Assembly: GCA_012932865.1 (NCBI GenBank)
Contig: SAXG01000025.1
Coordinates: 62,001 to 126,000, forward strand
Length of the DNA stretch: 64,000 nucleotides
Direction of reading: 5' to 3'
From: Amylostereum areolatum
Lineage: Eukaryota > Basidiomycota > Agaricomycetes > Russulales > Stereaceae
Shown: one piece after another, positions 21,600 to 34,346 of the stretch
How positions within the stretch are numbered: position 1 is the stretch's first letter
How the letters are laid out: each line of letters begins with the position of its first letter
Translations under genes and position numbers: made by a program
The notes under the pieces: generated by a model
The model's input: only the letters and a program-made list of their open reading frames with translations
What the model was told of the DNA's origin: nothing
Databases searched by the model: none

Positions 21600-23505
21600 C
21601 CAATACAGTGTCCAGCAGGCCATATCCTCGATTATCATCGGAGGTCGGATGAGCAATATGTCCTCTCATTCCACCTTCTCTTCGCAACAGTTTTTCGGAG
21701 GGTCCGCTCACGCCGTCGTGCGCGCGAACGAGGCGTTCCACCCAGGCGGGATCGTGTAATGGACAATTTCCTTTATGAGCGTGTCTGATCGCCATGTTCA
21801 GATAGAGAGGGCGCGGAGGGGATGTGGTGAAAAGAGAACATACCGAGAAATCTCTCCAGCTCTTTCCTGTCGACAACATACTTCGACTTTTATGTCCCGA
21901 ACGCGTCGTATCCGCTGATCGGGTGCGATTCACACGAATGCTATTCAGTGCTTGGGTACGATGAGCCTCATATCGAGCTATCCATAACGTCAGTAACTGC
22001 CCACCGGTACTCCCTACCTTATGGATACACAGCGATAACCTACACGCAAAAAAGCAGCCCGCCGCCCATAGACGCCGTCGATGTAGTCAAAAAAGAAATG
22101 GCGAATGAGTACGTGCCGTAGTCGAGATCGAGCATGAGCGCGTAGCACCCTCGACGAGGACGCCCTTGCCAGAGGACAGCGTGCTGTGCAAAAACACGAC
22201 GCCTCAACAGCGTGCGATTCTAGCCGCTCCACGAGGCCCTGCGCGTAGAGCGAGTCAGTATCGAGGAGTGGAGAAGTAGTCGATTCTCAGGGGCAATGAG
22301 GAAGGCAGAGGAAGGCATAACACGATTCGTCTGCACCGCTTGAAGCGCCCCTCGACAACAATTACGAAGCTCTCCCACGGAAGTGGTATGGTCGGAGTGA
22401 GCCCGCAGGCTCGAGATGCCTCGGCAAGGTACGCGGGAAGTCCGTCGTGCCAGGAAGAGAAAGATAGGTTGATAGGAGCCGGAATGACACGCACTGGAAG
22501 AGGCTACCCCAGCGATTAAAGACCATCGACCAACTCCAACCGCCGAGCCTTGGCCGAGCCCATTACTACCCCAAGTAGTAGCCAACTTGTCGACATCGTC
22601 GGTGGAGAATTGTTGAGAGCCCGCGAACCAAGTTCGCCGGAGTTCGCCGGCTTAGTCATCGCTCAGTTACGCTGTTGAAAGGTCGACCAGCCGCGAGCAC
22701 TGGCATCACTCACTCAGTCACTGTTCGTGCCTCTCGGTTCTCAAATCTCAACGGTTACGTCGCATGAAGTTCAACCCACGGGCATTCCTGGGGCCTAGGT
22801 GAAGCAGGTCCTACTTCCTGCTCCAACGTGCGTGCGTTTTCATCTCCTTCGGCCAATGATTATCGGTCACGGTCATACTACTACCCGCCGACACCACGAT
22901 GAATTTTGGAACTTGTGCCAGGAGGTTTCCGCTCTCTGGCTGTGCTGTTTTAACGGTCGATTCGACCTCCACTGTACATTCTTTCTGCAGGAATTCTGGT
23001 CGGCGAACACCGTGCGTTCTGAACAGAAGACCGCCGTTCCGCCGCCGCTTGATGCTTGATGCCTCTACCGATTGCTCGCACCGAGCGGACTCTTGTCAGA
23101 GAACGAAAATACTAGTATGCACAGGTAGCACCACTATTCTATCGAGCACTGATGTCCAAGGATTATACTCTCAGCGAGAAATAACATTTTTAGATTGTCA
23201 CTTCAATGGTAGGTTCTCGGGTGCTGACGACAAATTTTACTTATCGACATCGTGGCAACGCAGCGTATCTGGAGGAACCACTCAACCTCGCGCTTATGTT
23301 TCCCCCATCATGTCAGCGGGGGCCGCTCATTCGCTTCAAAAAATCGACTCTGAGTGGAACGACGGACGAGTCCTCAGGGCTCCAGTATACTTGGGTTCCT
23401 CTGTGGCTTGTACGTCCTTTATGCGGGGCCACCGTCTTGGTATATATACCCTGCCAGGTAGATGTAACCTTCACCAGCTCCTTTCCAACGGTTTTCCACA
23501 CCGCC
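21600..23505. other. Intergenic with possible decayed minus-strand gene
   Basis: Between 22590 and 22020 the minus strand keeps protein-like text that changes frame. One piece contains SFSSWHDGLPAYLAEASRAC and PWESFVIVVEGRFKRC; another downstream contains LVERLESHAVEAS. I do not recognise the family, and no single frame covers it, so it may be a spliced or decayed gene. 22600-23505 is the upstream region of the P450; overlapping frames there are not convincing. Confidence 0.35.
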
Positions 23506-25887
23506 ATGGACACAAATGTCTCCATCATATATTATATCGCTTCAGCTCTGCTTGCCTTCACCGTGCTCGGAGTCGCCATACGTCGTAATCGACGCTCACT
23601 CAAGTACCTACGCGGTCCCAAGCCCTCCTCTTTCTGGCTAGGTATGCCACATTACACACTCGGTAGGGAGATTATCTCACTTGACATCGTGAACAGGCAA
23701 CTTGGGTGATCTCCGCTATCAAAAGGAAGTTGGCGACAAAGATTTTTCGTGGATGACTGAGTATGGCAGCGCCTGGCGTATCAACGGTGTACTCGGCGTG
23801 CGTTCTTTTTCTCTTCCTCGTGTATAATGGGATGTTTTAGGCTCATTACCCTCACACAGGAGGAAGAGCTTATGGTTGCCGACCCAAAGGCGCTGCAGTA
23901 CATCCTTCAGACCTCCGGCTATCGCTTCCCCAAGAAGACCGAGATCGTCGCCACCTTCAGATTTATATTAGGTGAAGGGATTGTATGGGCTCACGGTATG
24001 TCTGCGAATTTCACCATATTTCGCTGCCGTGTATTGACCTTGAAACAGGCGAACAGCATCAGCGTCACAGGAAGATCATGACCCCCGCATTCTTCGCGCC
24101 TCAGCTTCGGACCTTCCTCTCGCTCTTTCTGCGCGCAGCGAACAAGGTGAGTTGATGTGTTCATACGGTCAGTTTTCCGGACTCGTTTTTGACACCTATG
24201 ACCTGTCACAGGTTTCGCAGAAGTGGAAAGACGAAATCCTCGCGAACGACTCCGAATCCGATGAGCCCGTATTGAATGTCCATAAATGGCTCTCTCGCAC
24301 CACACTCGATGTGATTGGCGAAGGTATGCTGTCCCGCTTGATTTCTCAGAGATGACACCACTTATTATCGAGAATAGCGGGGTTCGATTTCGACTTCGGC
24401 GCCCTCGACGAGTCGGAAAATCCTCTGAATAAAATCTACGACAACCTCTTGTGCGTTTACCTCGTCTTCCCTGCCGTCTCGTAATTCTCACGGGATATCT
24501 GTAGCGTCGATTCAACGCTTTACCCACGCAAATCAGACATCGTCTTCAGGGCCTTCTGGCGCTATCTTCCGACAACTCTGGTCAATTTCTTCCGCTACCT
24601 CCCTAGCCGCGAGTACAGCCGCTTCCGCCGCTTCCTCGATTTCATTCAAGATTTCGCCAAGACACTGGTCGCGAGCAGCGAGGCTAAGGGAGACGGGAAA
24701 GACATCATGAGCGTTCTATTGCGTGCAAACTCGAAGGAGTCGACTCGCGGAAAGCTCTCCGAGCGGGAAGTCATCGACCAAATCTCGTACGTTCTACGTT
24801 ACCTGCACCTGAATTGTTATCCTGATTTCCGGCGTGTTGCAGCACCATCCTTCTAGCCGGACATGACACGACTGCGAGCACGTTGAGCTGGTGGCTCTGG
24901 GAACTCGCAAAGCACCCCGAGTCGCAGACGAAAATGCGCGAGGAGGTCGCTGCTGTGCGCGCCAAAGTCGAGGCTCGGGGAGAGACGGAGTTCAACATCG
25001 CCGACCTGGAGGGTATGTCGTACATGCAGGCAACGTTGAAGGTCGGTACATCCGCCATTTTGCCTCGCCTCGATAATCCGTACGCTGATCTATATCTTCC
25101 GGCGATTAGGAGGGCATGAGGCTGCATCCGATCGTCTGGGAGCTGGGTCGTGTCGCCGGACAAGACGACGTCATCCCGCTGGCGTCTCCAGTTACCACCA
25201 AGACCGGGGAGGAGATATCGTCCATACCCGTGAAGAAGGGCCAGTACATCCATATTTCCATCTGCGGATACAACAGGTGACGAGCTCGTCTATCACTTGG
25301 CATCCCAGGCATCCTCATTCCCACCGATAGGCTTCCATCCGTCTGGGGCGATGATGCGCACGAGTGGAACCCTGACCGGTTCCTCAACATGGACAAAGCC
25401 AAGCAGACCTCCGTCGGCGTGTATGCAAATTTGTAGGTCACCCTTCCGTGAGCGACGATCGCAGCTGATCTGAACCCTCCCAACCCGCAGATTGAACTTT
25501 TGTATGTCCGGATTTTCCCTTTGATTCCATCGCTGACGGCCACTTCGTTCTCCAGCCGCTGGTATTCGCGGTTGTATCGGGTAAGTCCTTCTCACTGCAG
25601 AGCCGCTATGAAAGGCACTCACCGACTCTCGTTCCTCCACAGCTGGCGCTTCGCGTAAGTCCCACCATTGAGTCCATCTAACGTTCTCGATCCTACTCAT
25701 CGATTTTTCTTCCAGGGTCATCGAGATGCAGGCAATCGCCGCCACCCTCATCGAGAATTTCGAGTTCGCGCTGCCGCCCGACTACGAGAAGAACAAGATC
25801 AAGCGGATGCCGACGGGAGTGATGGCGCCCATGGTCGACGGCAACCCGAACATCTGGATGGGACTCAAGGTCAAGGTTCTCCAGTGA
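23506..25887 (+). CDS. Cytochrome P450 monooxygenase
   Basis: Fourteen exons join in frame to 541 codons: 23506-23641, 23697-23797, 23860-23995, 24049-24146, 24212-24323, 24378-24450, 24505-24786, 24843-25041, 25110-25276, 25331-25432, 25491-25501, 25556-25580, 25643-25654, 25716-25887. The product starts with a membrane anchor ([19 protein letters not shown]). It keeps [11 protein letters not shown] (C-helix region), the I-helix AGHDTT, the K-helix EGMR (ExxR), the WNPDRF block and the heme loop [10 protein letters not shown] with the cysteine ligand. All P450 hallmarks are present, so it should be an active ER-bound oxygenase; substrate and CYP family cannot be told from sequence alone. The heme region is split over exons of 11, 25 and 12 bp. 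The start is the first ATG before the anchor. Confidence 0.93.
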
Positions 25888-26432
25888 GGCACTGACACAC
25901 ACAGTAGATGTAAATACAAGGGCCCACCCCCTTCTGTAACTGACTCAAACTTTCCGGCTTTCAGACGTTGCGGTGTAGGCTTCGAGCTTTATGTTGTCTG
26001 TTTTTTGAGAATTTGATGCTTTTGTACTCGTCTTGGAGATCGTGTTGCTGTACGTCGGTGCCGATGCGTAAATTGATCGTGTTTTGTGAATGCCGGAGAC
26101 GACTTCGAGCATGCGAATCCCACTAAGTACGTTCGTAGAGACACCGCGATCTAGAACAAGGCGGTGCCTGGAAATAGACTAGAAGACAATGGTTGCCGGT
26201 AAGCTTGTAAGTAAGATAGTACTCAAGGGTGATCAATTAACTTGTGACTTAAGTAGCTTGACTTTATGGCGACGCCATGGACCGTATGTACTTGCTTTTG
26301 AGTTCGCTTACGATTATTTCCGTAAGAATTGAAGCTACAAACGCGTGTGCCAACGCAAGGCGACCACCCACTATCCTATCACGACAAACGCAATCACAGC
26401 ACATGCGAACCCGCCCACCATCCTCATCCGTA
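25888..26432. other. Convergent 3' region between P450 and VPS11
   Basis: Both neighbours end here. No further gene is seen; it should hold the two 3' untranslated regions. Confidence 0.5.
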
Positions 26433-29400
26433 TCAGCGCCCCGCCCCGTCATCCGCCCTCGGCGGATTGAGCACCCCGCGCCCAAAGCCGGCCGCGACGG
26501 CCGCGAACCCATTCTCGCGCACATCCGCGACGAAGACGTCGTGCTGGTCCGCGAGCCGCTCGTTCGTCCGCCGGATCTCGCGCGTGACAGCGTGCGCGCG
26601 GGCGCACTTGGGGCACTCGGTCTCGTTGTTGACGAGGCATCTGACGGAGGCAGGAGGCGTGAGCGACAAGGAGACAAACGCAGAGATCATACGAGGAGGA
26701 TAAGAAAGTGGTGGTGCAAGCGGAAGGGAAGGAGATGAACGACGACGGGGAGGAGGACGGCGGGACGCACCGTTGATGATAGCTGTGGTTACACATAAAG
26801 TGTATGCTCGGCAAATCGAGATGCCCCCCGCACTCGCCGCATTGCGCGACGTGGACGATCCGCGGATGGTCCGGGTCCGACAGCTCCTCGACCTGCTTCA
26901 TCTTCGCCTGCGACTCGAGCCGGTACGAGTCGATAAGCTGCTTGTCCTGTCGCCCGTATCCCGTCAGCCGCCCGCCCCAAGACCGGCAGAGCGCGAACAA
27001 AGGTACACACCGTCTGCACCTCCTCCCTCGCCTCCCTGATCCTCGCGAGCAACCACCCCTTCACCAGCCCGACGCTCGCGACCCCCGTTCCGACTCAGCA
27101 CCTGCACGACCGCCAACGGCGGCATAATGCCCTCCTCCTCGATCACCTCCAACACCCTCCCCAGATCCTCCCGATGCCTCTCCATCACCTCCGCGCTCTC
27201 CGTGAAAAACCGCAACACAAGCGGGTACAGATACCGCCCCTCCTCGCCCCTCCCGAACCTCTCCAAGCACCGCACGACCTCCGCCCCCGCCCCGCGCTCC
27301 CCCGCGCGCTCCCGCTCCATCCAGAACCGCACCACGTCCGCGTGCATCCCGAGCTGCTCCCACAGCAGCACGAGCCCGCGCGTGAACCCGCGCGCGGAGC
27401 ACAGCACGAGCGCGTGCGTCGGCTCGCACGGCAGCGCCGGGTCCTGCAGCACCGCGAGCGCCTTGGCGTCCGCGCCCGAGGCGAGGTACAGCTCCAGCAG
27501 CGTGTTCCACACCGCGGCCTGGTCCGCGCGGTCCGCCACCTCGTCCGCGGGCGGGTCGACCTCCGCCGGCACGTCCTCCGTGCTGCGCGAGTCCGTCCCG
27601 GGAAGCGCGACCGTTTGTCCCCACCGGCGTCGCGCGACGGTCTCGAGGAAGGCGACGAAGTGCGCGCGGTGCGCGACGAAGTTGGCGAAGTACAGCCGGG
27701 GGGAGGGCCGCTTGGTGAGGAGGGAAGGCCGGGGCTTGGACGGCGCGGCGGCGGCGGCGGTCGCGGTGGTTGGGGTGGCCGGCGGGGGCGTGGACGTCCG
27801 TGAGCCGTCGTGGACGGAGCCTCGCCTGGAGGGAACTTCGCCCGGTTTGACGGTTGTGGTGGGGCTTGCGGAGTCGAGGGTGGGCGCGCGGTTGAGCGCG
27901 AGGTAGGAGAGGTAGGAGGGGCCTGAGGGGCCGGTGGAGGCTTGTCGCGCGGGCGAGGCGGGGCGAGCGTCGGGATCGATGGCGAGCAGGCTGGGGTCGG
28001 TGCATATGTCGATGAGGAGCTGGGTGGTCTCGTCCGGGAGCGCCTCGAGCATCTTCCGACCGTATCTCGCCAGACTGTGTTCCGCCTGCGGTTCGCCGTG
28101 AGCACCGGTTTTAGAAAAGAGAGATACGGGAAGGGGACGTACCGCCTCGGGGCCGAGTCGGCGGAGGTAGGCGAGCGCGTCTTTGAAGTTGGCCGCGTCC
28201 TCGATTTGGATGCGGAGGTAGTCTTCGTGGCGGGCCCAGCGCTGGGCGAGGTAGGATGCGTGGGTGAAGTAGCCTGCTTGGCGGCACACGCGGATCGCGG
28301 TGTCGAGGTCGAACGGGAGCTCGTCCGTGTGCGCGGACGCGCCGGTCTTGATGAAGCTGTCGAGGCGGGCGACGTCCTTGAGCTTTGTGTAGGTGTTGAG
28401 GAGGAGGGTGGTGTGGTCCGAGTTGGCGACGCCGCACGCGTGGAGCTCCTGGAGGTAGGTGACGAGGTTGTGGATGCGCTGCGCGTCGAGGAACTGCGAG
28501 AGGCAGGTTCAGTTCGGTGATGGAAGAGGAGGGATGGGATGGGATGGAGCACCTTGCGGATAACGTAGCTTGGCTGGACGTGGCCGATGGTCTGGAGGTA
28601 CTGCTGCATCGCGTTGTCGTAGTCGCCCTTGGCATACATGTGGTCCCCGAACTGGCGGTGGATGTCCGCGACGCTGGCCTCGTCCAGGTTCTGCGTTTTC
28701 GCGAGGTTGAGGGCGGTCAGATGTTGCGCCTTGCGGTAGAGCATGTCCAGCTTTTCCGAGGTCGGCTTCTCTTGCAGACAGAAGAGCTGCGTGCGTTACG
28801 AGCGTCGGTAAGATTGTTGACTGATATGAGAGGAGCCACGTACGGCGCCGTCGTTGGCGAGGACGTAGATCTTGTCCCATTGCGAAACCACCGCGCGCAC
28901 ACCAGAGGTGACCGGTCCCGAATACGCCACCAACTTATTCTCCGGATCGAACACGGTCACCTTCGCGATCTCCGCACCCCCCGACCCGCCCCGCGCAGCG
29001 GCGAAGTTGCGCACCGTGGCCGAGGCCGAGTTGGCGGAGGGTGCGAAGGGCGGGGAGACGATGACGAGGTAGTTGAGGTGGGTTTGGATGGATAGTTTTG
29101 GGCCTGAGATCGGTGAGCGGGAGGCGGACGAGATGAATGCGGATATGGACTTGCCCTCGTAGGCGTAGGATGCCCCTCGACCCTCGACGCCGCACATGTA
29201 TATGGACTCGTCGCGCGCGACGACCATGTCCCTCCCGCGCCAATCCATAGCCGCACACCCGAGCGCCGCACCAACCTCATGCACCTCCGCGGGCGCGCCT
29301 CCGCTCCCCTTCCCGGAGACCTGCGCGACGAGCACGCGGCCCGTGGTGGCGATGAACAGGTGGAGCGCGGGGCTCTCCTCCGATGGCTCGCGAAAGCCGA

Positions 29401-30436
29401 GGCCGGTCGCGGGTTCGGACGCGGACTCGTGCAGGACGCGGGGCTTGGGAAGGGCGGAGAGGGACGAGGACGCGGAGAAGATGGATTGGTCGAGGTGTCG
29501 GTAGAGGAGGACGGTGCCGTCGCCGAGGCCGAGCGCGAGGAAGGCCAAGGTGGAGGAGAGTGCGAGGCAGGTTACTGGGTGCGGCCGGCTGCTGGGCTGG
29601 ACTTTGGCGGAGCGTAGGAGGAGCGGAAAGCCGTGCTTGTCGGTTTTCTCGAGGGCCCAGATCTTGAGGAGCGGATAGCGCACGGATTCTTCTTCCTAGA
29701 CGAAGGTACGGGTGAGTTGTTAAATAAAGAAGAGGAGAGGATGGGACAAGAAATGGGTGGGTGGGTATATGCACTCCAAGTCGTAAACCAAGTGGGCTGG
29801 ACAATACTCGACGACTCCCTTCGTGGACGAGAGTCCAGCCTCCCTCAACAACGATGCCCAAAGGACAAGATAAACTCGGGAAAGGGAAGAAGGCCAAAAC
29901 GAAAGCAATGGTAATATAAAGCATATATTGACCTCAAAGTCGTGAAAGACGAGAGGGTAGAGCGCGCGCGCAGAGTAGACGAGGAGGCGGAACCGCGACA
30001 CGAAGGAAAGACGTACCCCAAGCGTCACCAAAATCCCCCTCCGCTCGCTCATATGCGTCACCCGTCCGCCCGCATGCGCGACCCAGCTCGTGGCAGGCTC
30101 GAATTCCTTGTCGAGCACATGTACACTCCCGTGGATATCCGCGACGAGCACGCCGAACGCCGACGGCGCGAGCGTCGATATTTCGGCGGCGTTCTGCAGG
30201 GGAGGGCGTGGAGTTTTCAGTTTCGTCCGAGGTGAGAAAGGGAAAGACGCACCTGGAGGATGTGGGGGCTTCCTGCGAGATCGTGGGCATCTTTGACGGG
30301 GGAGATGTCGAAGAATGTGAATTGTTTCCACTGGGGCACCGGTGAATGAGGATGTATGCGGTAATAGGATGGTGCGGAGACGTACAAGGTTCGCGGAGCC
30401 GGAGCCAGAGGCGGGTGGAGGTGGTTGGATGGCCAT
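26433..30436 (-). CDS. VPS11: Vacuolar protein sorting protein Vps11 (HOPS/CORVET core)
   Basis: The minus strand reads a multi-exon protein starting MAIQPPPPASGSGSANL, joined to WKQFTFFDISPVKD and on through a beta-propeller-like N-terminal half (SAFGVLVADIHGSVHVLD; CLALSSTLAFLALGLGDG). Alpha-solenoid exons follow (MLYRKAQHLTALNLAK; DDTA-free YAKGDYDNAMQQYLQTIG; LDTAIRVCRQAGYFTHA). It ends in a RING-H2 finger: CGECGGHLDLPSIHF, then CNHSYHQR, CLVNNETECPKC. This order is that of Vps11/Pep5, the scaffold of the HOPS and CORVET tethers for vacuole and endosome fusion, with RING ligase activity known in the family. At least eight exons; the middle carries a low-complexity insert (TPPPATPTTATAAAAA). 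The stop is at 26433-26435. The antisense strand is GC-rich and open but is not coding. Confidence 0.92.
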
Positions 30437-30940
30437 GATAGGTTGTTATAGACGATCAGTCGTCTCCGTTACCTTGACCGCTGGTTAGATCGGACTCGTT
30501 AGCCGTGAGCTGGACGTTTCGTACGACGTAAGTACTTACCTCGTGGTGCTGCTCGATGGACGCGCGTCCAACACGTGTGCTATGCGATTCTTGGTGGCTA
30601 GAGGTCCCCCTTCCACAATTTTGAGTAAGAAGCAGTCGGTATGATTCCTTGCCTATCCGTAAGTACAAGCAGACAGAGGGAGGTGCAAGCGGAGGGAGAG
30701 ACGGCGCACAAGCGCGGCTTGTCAAGCGCCCGTCCCGTCGGACGCGCCGTAAGCGCGCAATCCCACGTGGCTCCACGTGCTCCTCCAGACAGACCCTTGC
30801 CCGAATCCCGATCCAGCCCGAGTTTCGCACACTCTTCTCCTCCCAACTTCACGGTGAGCGCGCTGTCCGCCCCGTCCTCCTCTCTCAAAACTTACCCTCG
30901 TCGCCCCCCGCAGCCGTCCTCCCCTCTACCCGTACACGAG
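30437..30940. promoter_or_regulatory. Divergent promoter of VPS11 and ATP synthase J gene
   Basis: About 500 bp separate the start codons of two genes that point away from each other, so this stretch must hold both promoters and leaders. I see no clear TATA box. Confidence 0.55.
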
Positions 30941-31395
30941 ATGGCATTCCTTGGTTACCGCAAGTGGCCCACGCCCGTGAGTCTCCCCCGTTCGGGCTCG
31001 TACCCTTGATGCGGAGTTTTGACGTTGCGCTGTTTTCGTTTGGCGTGGTGTGTCGTTTCGTGTGGGGTGTCTTGGGATGTGCGTTGGGAATTGGGGAATG
31101 GATAGGTCTTCAAGCCCCTTTGGCCCTTCTTTGCCGCGAGCGGCATCACTTACTACTTGGTGTGCAAGATGCAGGACATGGGTGTCAAATGTGCGTCTTT
31201 TCGTCTTTTCTCCGGCTCCATCTCTCTCTCCCTCTTCACGACAAACTCCCACCCGTCCCCTTCAACTATACTCCCCCACAACGTGGTGTCGACAGCATGC
31301 TCATACTCGGGTTGTTTCTGTTTGTAGCCGAGGCGTACGCCAAGGACCCACGCAACCCGTACGCGGCCCAGATCGCGAAGGAGGCGCACCACTAG
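30941..31395 (+). CDS. ATP18: Mitochondrial ATP synthase subunit J/i (Atp18)
   Basis: Three exons, 30941-30976, 31106-31190 and 31328-31395, give a 62-residue protein. It starts MAFLGYRKWPTP, has one membrane span (PLWPFFAASGITYYLV) and ends with DPRNPYAAQIAKEAHH. The pattern W/FPTP, then a WPFF membrane span, then DPRNP is that of the small Fo subunit J/i, known as Atp18 in yeast, which supports dimers of F1Fo ATP synthase in the inner mitochondrial membrane. Length and charge pattern fit the family. Introns are 129 and 137 bp, longer than in neighbouring genes. Confidence 0.9.
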
Positions 31396-31939
31396 AACCG
31401 TGTGCACGTCTTGTTCTCGTCGATGTAGCGTGTTCGAAAGAATAGAACACCCGCATGCCATCTGTCTTCCCCGCGTGAACCCCCCAGGTGTCCAAGTAAC
31501 CCACGACTCAAACTACCAACGTCAGATTCCTGTCGTTCGACTTTCAACAGTTGCCAGTCACTGATCCACCGTGTCTATCTTCTGATACTTGTGACGGCAC
31601 TCGTTCCAGCATTTTCAGGCTCTGCTTCTCCGTCGACGTCGTTCAAAGGCATCACGACAGCGTGATAATCGTATGCAAGTCCGTCATCGGACTCGCCTTG
31701 TCACCTGCCCCCAAACGGCACCGTTCACCTTCCTTTCTCATTCCCATGATCTGCCCCCGAGACCAATGACAATCGCGCTGCTGACACCGTGTCTTCCTCT
31801 TTTCCGTACAGACCCCGGAGCACTCTCGTGCCCTCGCGCGCATATAAAGAGCGGGGGGTGGGACCCGTCGGGGGCAAGGCACACCGGTTCTTCCTTCCCC
31901 GCATTTGCGACCTCGCACCCATCGACATACCACATACCA
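31396..31939. promoter_or_regulatory. Upstream region of the hydrolase with TATA box
   Basis: TATAAA at 31843-31848 lies 92 bp before the ATG at 31940, a good position for a core promoter. The rest of the stretch shows no gene. Confidence 0.55.
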
Positions 31940-33289
31940 ATGGCGTCCCAAGACACAGGAAACAAGAACAAACCCTCAGGTCCGCCGACCGTCCCGCTAC
32001 GGCTGAGGCTTCAGCTCGCGCTCCAACTCCGTAAGCCCACGCTCCCCTTTCCGTCCGCGGCCGCCGCCCGCTCATGCACATGCCCGCCCCAAAAAGCCTT
32101 CGTCCTCCTCCGCGGCGTCTTCCAGCCCGCCAACAAACACCGCTCCTGGCGCGCGGCCGCGCGCTGGTCCTCCCTGCGCCATCTCACCGGCCGATCCTGG
32201 CGCACGCCCCAGGAGATGGCCGCCGTGCTTGGCCCGTCGACGGGCGGGACCTACGCATCCTGGGCGAAGGGCGCGAAGGTGGGCGTGACGACGGAGGCGA
32301 TCGAGGGGGAGTCCGAGGGATCGGGCCAAGGGGCGAAGCTGCATTGGGTCGGGGACAAGACGTTGGGCAAGGTCGTGCTGTATTTCCATGGTGGGTATCG
32401 CGTCGCGGCGCTCTTCCTATATGTTTACGTTTGCTGATGCATGGTGAGGGTTTAGGAGGCGGGTTCGTGTTCGGGCCCACGGAAGGCACGTTCGCCGCGC
32501 TGTATGCGCTCAAGGAGGACCTCAAGCCCACCGCGGGCGACGTCGGCTTCGCCGCGCTCGAGTACTGTCCGTCCTTCCGTCCTCCACCTGTCCGCCCCCT
32601 CACTCACTCGCCCGTCCCCCACAGCATTCGTCCCCGACGCCCCCTTCCCCACCCAACTCGCCCAAGCGACCGCGGCCCTCACCCACCTCATCGCCCTCGG
32701 CGTGTCCCCCGCCAACATCGTCCTCGCCGGCGACTCCGCCGGCGGCAACCTCGTCCTCCAGGTCCTCTCGCACCTCCTCCACCCCTCAACGCACCCCTCC
32801 GTGCCTCCCCCGCCCAAGCTCCCCGCGCCCCTCGGCGGCGCGCTCCTCATCTCGCCCTGGGTCTCCTACAGCACCTCCGACCCCTCTTTCGCCGCCAACG
32901 CCGGCACCGACCTCCTCCGCCCCGAGGGCTACGCCGCCGTCGCGCGCGCGTGCACACCGGGGGTCACGGACGAGCTGCGGGCGTACGTGGAGCCCGCGAG
33001 CGCGCCGGCGGGGTGGTGGGCGGGGCTCGCGGGCGGCGTGCGTCGGGTGCTGGCGACGGCGGGGGAGAAGGAGTGCTTGTTGGACATGGTGCTGCGCCCG
33101 GGGGAAGCGCTGAAGGAGGCGGAGGGCGAGGGAGAGGGAGAGGCGGTGACGAAGGTGTTTGTGGAGGAGGGCGGGGTGCATGAGCAGGTCTTGTTCGAGT
33201 TTACGGTGGGGGAGGGCCGGAGGGGGAAAAGCTACGGCGAGATCTTGCGGTGGCTGAAGGAGGGGTACGGCGGTGGGGAGGGGGCGTAG
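31940..33289 (+). CDS. Alpha/beta hydrolase, HSL-like lipase/esterase
   Basis: Exons 31940-32390, 32456-32566 and 32625-33289 join in frame to 408 residues. The oxyanion-hole motif HGGGFVFG spans the first intron. The nucleophile elbow is GDSAGG (in IVLAGDSAGGNLVLQ). A likely acid residue is in EKECLLDMVL and the catalytic histidine in GGVHEQVLFE. Order and spacing fit the hormone-sensitive-lipase (Abhydrolase_3) group, which in fungi includes steryl acetyl hydrolase-like and other carboxylesterases. No signal peptide is clear; the N-terminus is basic and could be a membrane or organelle signal. The coding DNA is very GC-rich near the end. Confidence 0.9.
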
Positions 33290-33860
33290 ACGAGATTCGG
33301 TTGGACGAACGTCGTGGTGTTCTTTTGTATCTGTATCTGTACTTGTACTGTACGCGAGTCCTCGGTTGTCATTCGGCTTTCAAATTTCGACTGACCGATC
33401 AACCGTCACCCCTACTATAACGCAGATGCCTCCATTTTGTTTGGTCTTTGTTTGTTCTTGCCTAATGAAGCTCGTTCCTCTTCCCTTTCCCCCTCGTTCT
33501 CCTCCAAATCTCCTATGTTTAACCTCAATTCTATTCCTCTTTCGTGTACATTTCAAATTGGACCTTCGTTTCCCTGTTCCCTGGATCGAATTTTTTTAGT
33601 TCGTTCTGCTAACGATGTCTCATTGTTACCATACGACGTTCCTTCGGATGTTTTCCTAACGTCATCCTTCACTAGTCTTCGTTCCGCTAATGAGTCCAAC
33701 CTCATTCCATTTCCAATGCTGACCCCGATAACGGGATAGTATTTCTATCTCGATGTCGTCCCCGGACCCGCTTTCATCGCCCATCGTTTGCACGCATGTC
33801 TTCGTCCACCCTCTTCATCTGCATCGACAACTTCGTTCTTCGTGGCCATCAGGAAACCCC
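33290..33860. other. Pyrimidine-rich intergenic DNA
   Basis: 3' flank of the hydrolase, rich in C and T on the plus strand. No gene or repeat recognised. Confidence 0.4.
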
Positions 33861-33865
33861 CCCCA

Positions 33866-34238
33866 TAGTTATTTTTGGTAATTGTTTCCCGGTTTGGCCA
33901 CGACGCGGCAGAGCAAGCGCGGCCAAACACAAGTCGGATGTGCGCGAGGTGCCGCCGCCCCAGCACCTTCCTCCGGCTTTCGTAGACTACACGAAGTTCC
34001 ATGTAGCTAGTTACACCGTAGTTACTCTTGATTACACGCTCAAAACATAGAAATTGCGTGAGTGAAGAACACCCTGACACGAGTGAGTTCACAATCGAAA
34101 ATTGCCTAATTAGGAAGTCGACGCGAGACATGTTTGCTCTGAGCACCTTCAAGACAATTTTCCTTGTATCTTACAAACGGCTCCACCTACCACAAAAAGA
34201 ACATCATTGGCGTGATCGGCACAAGAATGCGATTCTGT
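33866..34238 (-). repeat. Dispersed repeat R1, copy 2
   Basis: Inverted relative to 7074-7446. The minus strand starts cagaatcgcattc, passes gtcgacttcctaattagg and ends near gccgcgtcgtggccaaac and taccaaaaataac. One frame stays open with peptides shared with copy 1 (SRVDFLIRQFSIVNS, RLVFGRACSAASWPN). Confidence 0.65.
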
Positions 34239-34346
34239 AGGTATCTAAAAACATGTTTTTTATGACATTTAGCGAAGGGTGATTTGTATGCCCCGCTTCA
34301 CCTGCTCTTCGCTTTTTTGGCCCTAGCTTGATATTCACAACATATA

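Noticed and set aside
27127..28520. Long plus-strand frames opposite VPS11
   Set aside because: Antisense shadows of a GC-rich coding region; the minus strand holds the conserved protein.
32074..33183. 369-codon frame overlapping the hydrolase
   Set aside because: Off-frame shadow of the hydrolase; runs through its introns and is Arg/Pro/His-rich.
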